DNA from: Comamonas testosteroni
GTDB taxonomy: Bacteria; Pseudomonadota; Gammaproteobacteria; Burkholderiales; Burkholderiaceae_C
Assembly (NCBI RefSeq): GCF_000761245.1
Contig: NZ_AWOR01000001.1
Coordinates: 248,001-312,000, forward strand
Reading direction: 5' to 3'
DNA length: 64,000 bases
Shown: piece after piece, positions 61,183 through 64,000 of the stretch
How the letters are laid out: each line of letters opens with the position of its first letter
How positions within the stretch are numbered: the stretch's first letter is position 1
The notes under the pieces: generated by a model
The model's input: only the letters and a program-made list of their open reading frames with translations
What the model was told of the DNA's origin: nothing
The model's database searches: none
Program-made: the position numbers and the translations under genes

Positions 61183-61506
61183 CTATCGCTGCTGGTCACG
61201 GAATGGGCTGCCCGGATTGGGCTTGCCTTTCGGCGGATTGCCGGGGGAGGGGTTGCCGGGTTTGATGGGCGGCTCGTCCAGCGTGTCATCCCGTGTGAAA
61301 TCCTTCTTGAAATGTCCTTTGTGGTGATGCGCACGCTCGTTGCGCTTGCGCTCTTCGGGGGCTGCGCCTGCGTCCATGCGGATCTGGGATGCCCCAGGCG
61401 GCAATGGCGGCGGCATGACGTTCGAGGCCAGGGTCCAGTTGGCCCAGGTCAACAGCGCCAGCGCGAGCAGCGCGCGCGTGGCCTGCCTTTGATCATGGGA
61501 GTGCAT
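61183..61506 (-). CDS. Small secreted Pro/Gly-rich protein
   Basis: Unrecognised 107-residue protein. A signal peptide (LLALALLTWANWTLAS, cleavage near residue 28) is followed by a basic, His/Lys-rich middle (NERAHHHKGHFKKDF) and a repetitive tail built on PGNP/PKG units (residues 80-102). Its ribosome site AAAGGAG matches that of the DUF2334 gene, and the two are 32 bases apart. Its place inside a polysaccharide cluster suggests an accessory or structural role; function is unknown. Confidence 0.65.
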   Translation of the reverse strand: MHSHDQRQATRALLALALLTWANWTLASNVMPPPLPPGASQIRMDAGAAPEERKRNERAHHHKGHFKKDFTRDDTLDEPPIKPGNPSPGNPPKGKPNPGSPFRDQQR

Positions 61507-61608
61507 GAGAGTCTCCTTTCTGGAGAGCAGAAAGAAAAAGTGTCAAACAACACCATCTCCATAAACTCTAAAAATGGCGATGGGTTCGGGCCTTAAAGGC
61601 GTGCCATC

Positions 61609-64000
61609 TCAAAACACCAAGGCGGCACGTAGAAACACGCCTTTCCCTCTGTCGTCCCCGGCAAGCCGGGCGCGATACTGCAGGGAGAGGTCGAGGTAGG
61701 AGCGAGGTGCATGGTCACGGTCCTCGCGGAACCAGAAACGCATGTTCACACCAACGCCAGCGCCAACCGAGCTTTGCTTGCCCGAGGCTGTGCGTTCAGA
61801 GTTGTAATCAGCGCCCAGGACTGCGTGCGGAAACAGCACCAGTCTCGAGTCGCCCCCCCCCATACGGAAACTGCGCCCTGCTTGGGCTTCGAACGTCGCG
61901 TAGTTTTGCTTGCGATGAATGAAACGGCCTACTTCGGTGTAGACGTTGACGGTGTTCCAGCTGGGCACATCGACGCGCAGATCGGTGCCCATGCCGCCCG
62001 AATACCCCATGCGCAGCAACCAGTCGTTGCTGGACAGCGAGCCGATGCGCACGCGCCGCTCGACCGCGAGTATGAGGTTGTGATCGCTCAGTGGCTTGGC
62101 ACGAATGCCGAAGGCCCCCTGAGTAGTCTCGCCGCCCGTGGGCACATCGTGGCGGCTGTAGACGGTTTGCGCAGCGCCGCCGTACAGCTCCCAGAAGCGG
62201 CCATCGCCGAACTTCTGCGGGCGCCAGTACACCTCGCTGACAAGCTGGGCCACGTCGCCATACAGGCCGGGCTGGGCGCCCGCAGCTCCCAGGGAAATGC
62301 CGCGATAGCCCAGCAAGGTGTTGACGCCCCAGGAGCGATCCCGGTCGGCCACTTCACGCCGCGTCTCATATTGCTGCTGCGGCGTCATGGCGAGTCTGCC
62401 GTCATGTGCCGCGGCAATGGCCTGCTTGAAGTAGTCGATGGACTGCTCGTTCTCGGCCAGCCTGCTGGCCGCGTAGGCTCCATCGCGCAGCGCCGTGTCC
62501 GGCAGGCGGCTCTGCTCCCGTGCGCGGTTGAAGATGGACAAGGCACGGCGATCATCGCCCACGCGGATGGCCATATAGGCCAGATTGGGATCGGCGCTTT
62601 GCTGCATCTCTGGCTCCGAGGCAGCCTGGGCAAAACGTGCTGCCGCCTCCTCGCGCCGTCCCAGTTGCAGCAGCAGATCCACCTCGCTGGACAGGGACAG
62701 GCCGCCCATCTGCAAGGCCGTCTGTGCATCGGCATTGGCCGCCTCGGTCATGCCCAGCTCGCGACGCAGACGGCTGCGCAGGGCCAGCACCTCGACGGCA
62801 TCGGGCTGCAGCTGCAGGGTTTGATCGGCCTCTTCGAGGGCTTGCGCCTTCTGGCCAGAGGCCAGCAAGGCCTGCAGGCGCAGCTGGCGATAGGGCAGTT
62901 GTCCGGGGTTGAGCTGCACGGCAGCCCCGGCCTTTTCTGCCGCCAAAGCATATTGCCCATCGCTGTAGGCTTGATAGGCTTCATGTGCGACCTTGTAGGC
63001 CGGGTCCGGCGCCTCCTGCCCGGGCCAGATTTCGCAGCCGGGCACGTCGCCGGCGCTGAAGCAGTTGACCAGGGGCAAGGGCAGCTCGTAGCTGCGTGAC
63101 ATGGCCGAAGAGCGCAAAGCCTTGAGCTGCTCGCGGCGGCTGCTGACATCGGCATTGCTGTCTGTCTCCAGTGCCTGCACCAGGCGCTGGGCACGTTCGG
63201 TCTGGCCGGCGGCCATTGCCGCATCAAGGGTAATCACGCCGTAGTTCTGCCGCTCGGAGCGCGCCAGATGGGGTGCGGCAAGGGCGGTGTCGAAGGCCTG
63301 TTCGGAGGCCATGCCGCGTCCCTGTGCATGCAGGGCCACGCCCAGCAGCATCCGCAGTGCCGGATCGTCCTGCAGTGCCAGCCCTTGCTCTGCCACGCGC
63401 TGTGCCTGTGCCGCTTGCCCATCCTGGAGCAGCAGGCCCAGCCATTGCAGGCGGGGAGCCAGTGCATCCGGTGCTGTTCGGACGCTGGTCTCGGCATACC
63501 TGAGGGCCTTGACCATGTCGCCTTGCTCGCGTGCCTGCAAGGCCTGCTCGAAGGGACGCAGGGCGCGGCGCTGACGTATGGATGTGCGCAGCATCTGCCA
63601 ATCGGGATCCGACTGCAGCTGTTTCACGTTGTCCAGTCTTGCTGCACGGGCCTCGGCCTCGTCGAAGCGTCCGTTCTCGACCAGCAGGTAGACCAGCAGG
63701 CGCTGGTAGTCCAGACGCGCCGGGGCCGCCGCTACGGCCTGTCTGGCCAGAGGCAAGGCAGCGGCGAAGTCGCGCCGCTCGGTGGCGGCATAGGCCTGGC
63801 TGGCCTTGGCGTAACCAGCAGGCATGGCCTGTGCTGCCGGGCTCTTGCGCGGGCGCGGCGTGGTGTCTGCTGTCGAGGCGGCCGCCTTTGTCGGCTCCGG
63901 TGTTGTCGCTGCTGAAGGCGTGGCCGTGCCTGGCGTCTTCGGCGGCTCCTTGGCCGAAGGAGCGGGCAGGGCTTGAGACTCGGGCTGTCTGGCCGGAACG
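61609..64000 (-). CDS. NfrA-like outer-membrane TPR/beta-barrel protein (5' end outside window)
   Basis: At least 797 codons are visible and the frame stays open to the window edge, so the start lies beyond 64000. Upstream of Met at 63825 runs a Pro/Ala/Thr-rich linker. From there come tetratricopeptide-type repeats (for example FAAALPLARQAVAAAP, QALEEADQTLQLQPDAVEVLALRSRLRREL), then a C-terminal beta-barrel region similar to the NfrA phage N4 adsorption protein A domain, ending in an aromatic residue (ALVF) as in outer-membrane proteins. It is probably the polysaccharide export porin of this cluster, comparable in layout to PgaA. Confidence 0.8.
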   Translation of the reverse strand, partial: VPARQPESQALPAPSAKEPPKTPGTATPSAATTPEPTKAAASTADTTPRPRKSPAAQAMPAGYAKASQAYAATERRDFAAALPLARQAVAAAPARLDYQRLLVYLLVENGRFDEAEARAARLDNVKQLQSDPDWQMLRTSIRQRRALRPFEQALQAREQGDMVKALRYAETSVRTAPDALAPRLQWLGLLLQDGQAAQAQRVAEQGLALQDDPALRMLLGVALHAQGRGMASEQAFDTALAAPHLARSERQNYGVITLDAAMAAGQTERAQRLVQALETDSNADVSSRREQLKALRSSAMSRSYELPLPLVNCFSAGDVPGCEIWPGQEAPDPAYKVAHEAYQAYSDGQYALAAEKAGAAVQLNPGQLPYRQLRLQALLASGQKAQALEEADQTLQLQPDAVEVLALRSRLRRELGMTEAANADAQTALQMGGLSLSSEVDLLLQLGRREEAAARFAQAASEPEMQQSADPNLAYMAIRVGDDRRALSIFNRAREQSRLPDTALRDGAYAASRLAENEQSIDYFKQAIAAAHDGRLAMTPQQQYETRREVADRDRSWGVNTLLGYRGISLGAAGAQPGLYGDVAQLVSEVYWRPQKFGDGRFWELYGGAAQTVYSRHDVPTGGETTQGAFGIRAKPLSDHNLILAVERRVRIGSLSSNDWLLRMGYSGGMGTDLRVDVPSWNTVNVYTEVGRFIHRKQNYATFEAQAGRSFRMGGGDSRLVLFPHAVLGADYNSERTASGKQSSVGAGVGVNMRFWFREDRDHAPRSYLDLSLQYRARLAGDDRGKGVFLRAALVF

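Overview
The window is a GC-rich bacterial chromosome segment, densely coded on both strands. Gene content and order (pilMNOPQ-aroK-aroB-dgt, mlaFED-mlaA-mlaC-mlaB next to murA and hisG, gltBD behind a REP-type transposase, a Bug-family binding protein, short-form HisG) fit the order Burkholderiales, family Comamonadaceae, most likely Comamonas. The genus is an inference from gene order and repeat content. No rRNA, tRNA, CRISPR array or prophage was seen, and no gene-free stretch exceeds 300 bases.

Layout. 1-3324: the end of a cytochrome c maturation gene (ccsB), the msrPQ methionine-sulfoxide repair pair and a metallo-beta-lactamase-fold protein. 3399-6464: lptM and cyaY back to back, then PBP1A. 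6748-16526: type IV pilus genes pilMNOPQ, shikimate genes aroK-aroB, a dNTPase, a DUF1415 protein and a methyltransferase. 16570-20243: tal-pgi with a divergent HexR-type regulator. 20458-30333: a minus-strand catabolic cluster (pcaIJ, pcaF, Bug protein, pcaD, cyclase-family hydrolase, YciI-like protein, SDR, AtoE-type transporter, muconolactone isomerase) with a divergent IclR regulator. 30422-37597: a RAYT transposase gene, then gltB-gltD. 37742-40823: a DUF3293 gene and a polar amino acid ABC transporter. 41045-49118: mlaFEDACB, a yadGH-type ABC exporter, ibaG, murA and hisG, followed by hisD. 50655-54246: an accessory block (unknown lipoprotein, DUF2917 protein, MocR regulator, VapBC-like toxin-antitoxin). 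54316-57606: hisCBHA. 57599-58465: a hexose-6-phosphate mutarotase. 58599-64000: a minus-strand envelope polysaccharide cluster that runs off the right edge.

How the genes work together. Most of the window is housekeeping: lipid asymmetry, peptidoglycan precursor and polymerisation steps, nitrogen assimilation, pili, and aromatic and histidine biosynthesis. Two regions look least conventional. The catabolic cluster has a complete lower beta-ketoadipate route plus muconolactone isomerase but no catechol dioxygenase or cycloisomerase; the extra cyclase, SDR and YciI genes suggest an unusual feed-in substrate. The right-edge cluster pairs an outer-membrane TPR/beta-barrel protein resembling NfrA with a DUF2334 deacetylase-like protein, a DUF4434 glycosidase-like protein and a tiny Pro/Gly-rich secreted protein. 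That is a plausible exopolysaccharide secretion system in which the two activities of PgaB sit on separate polypeptides.

The non-coding DNA carries a dispersed palindromic repeat of about 80 bp (four good copies), a second GC-rich repeat lying directly after two catabolic genes, and clear operator-like palindromes in front of the toxin-antitoxin pair, the MocR gene and the IclR/pcaI divergon.
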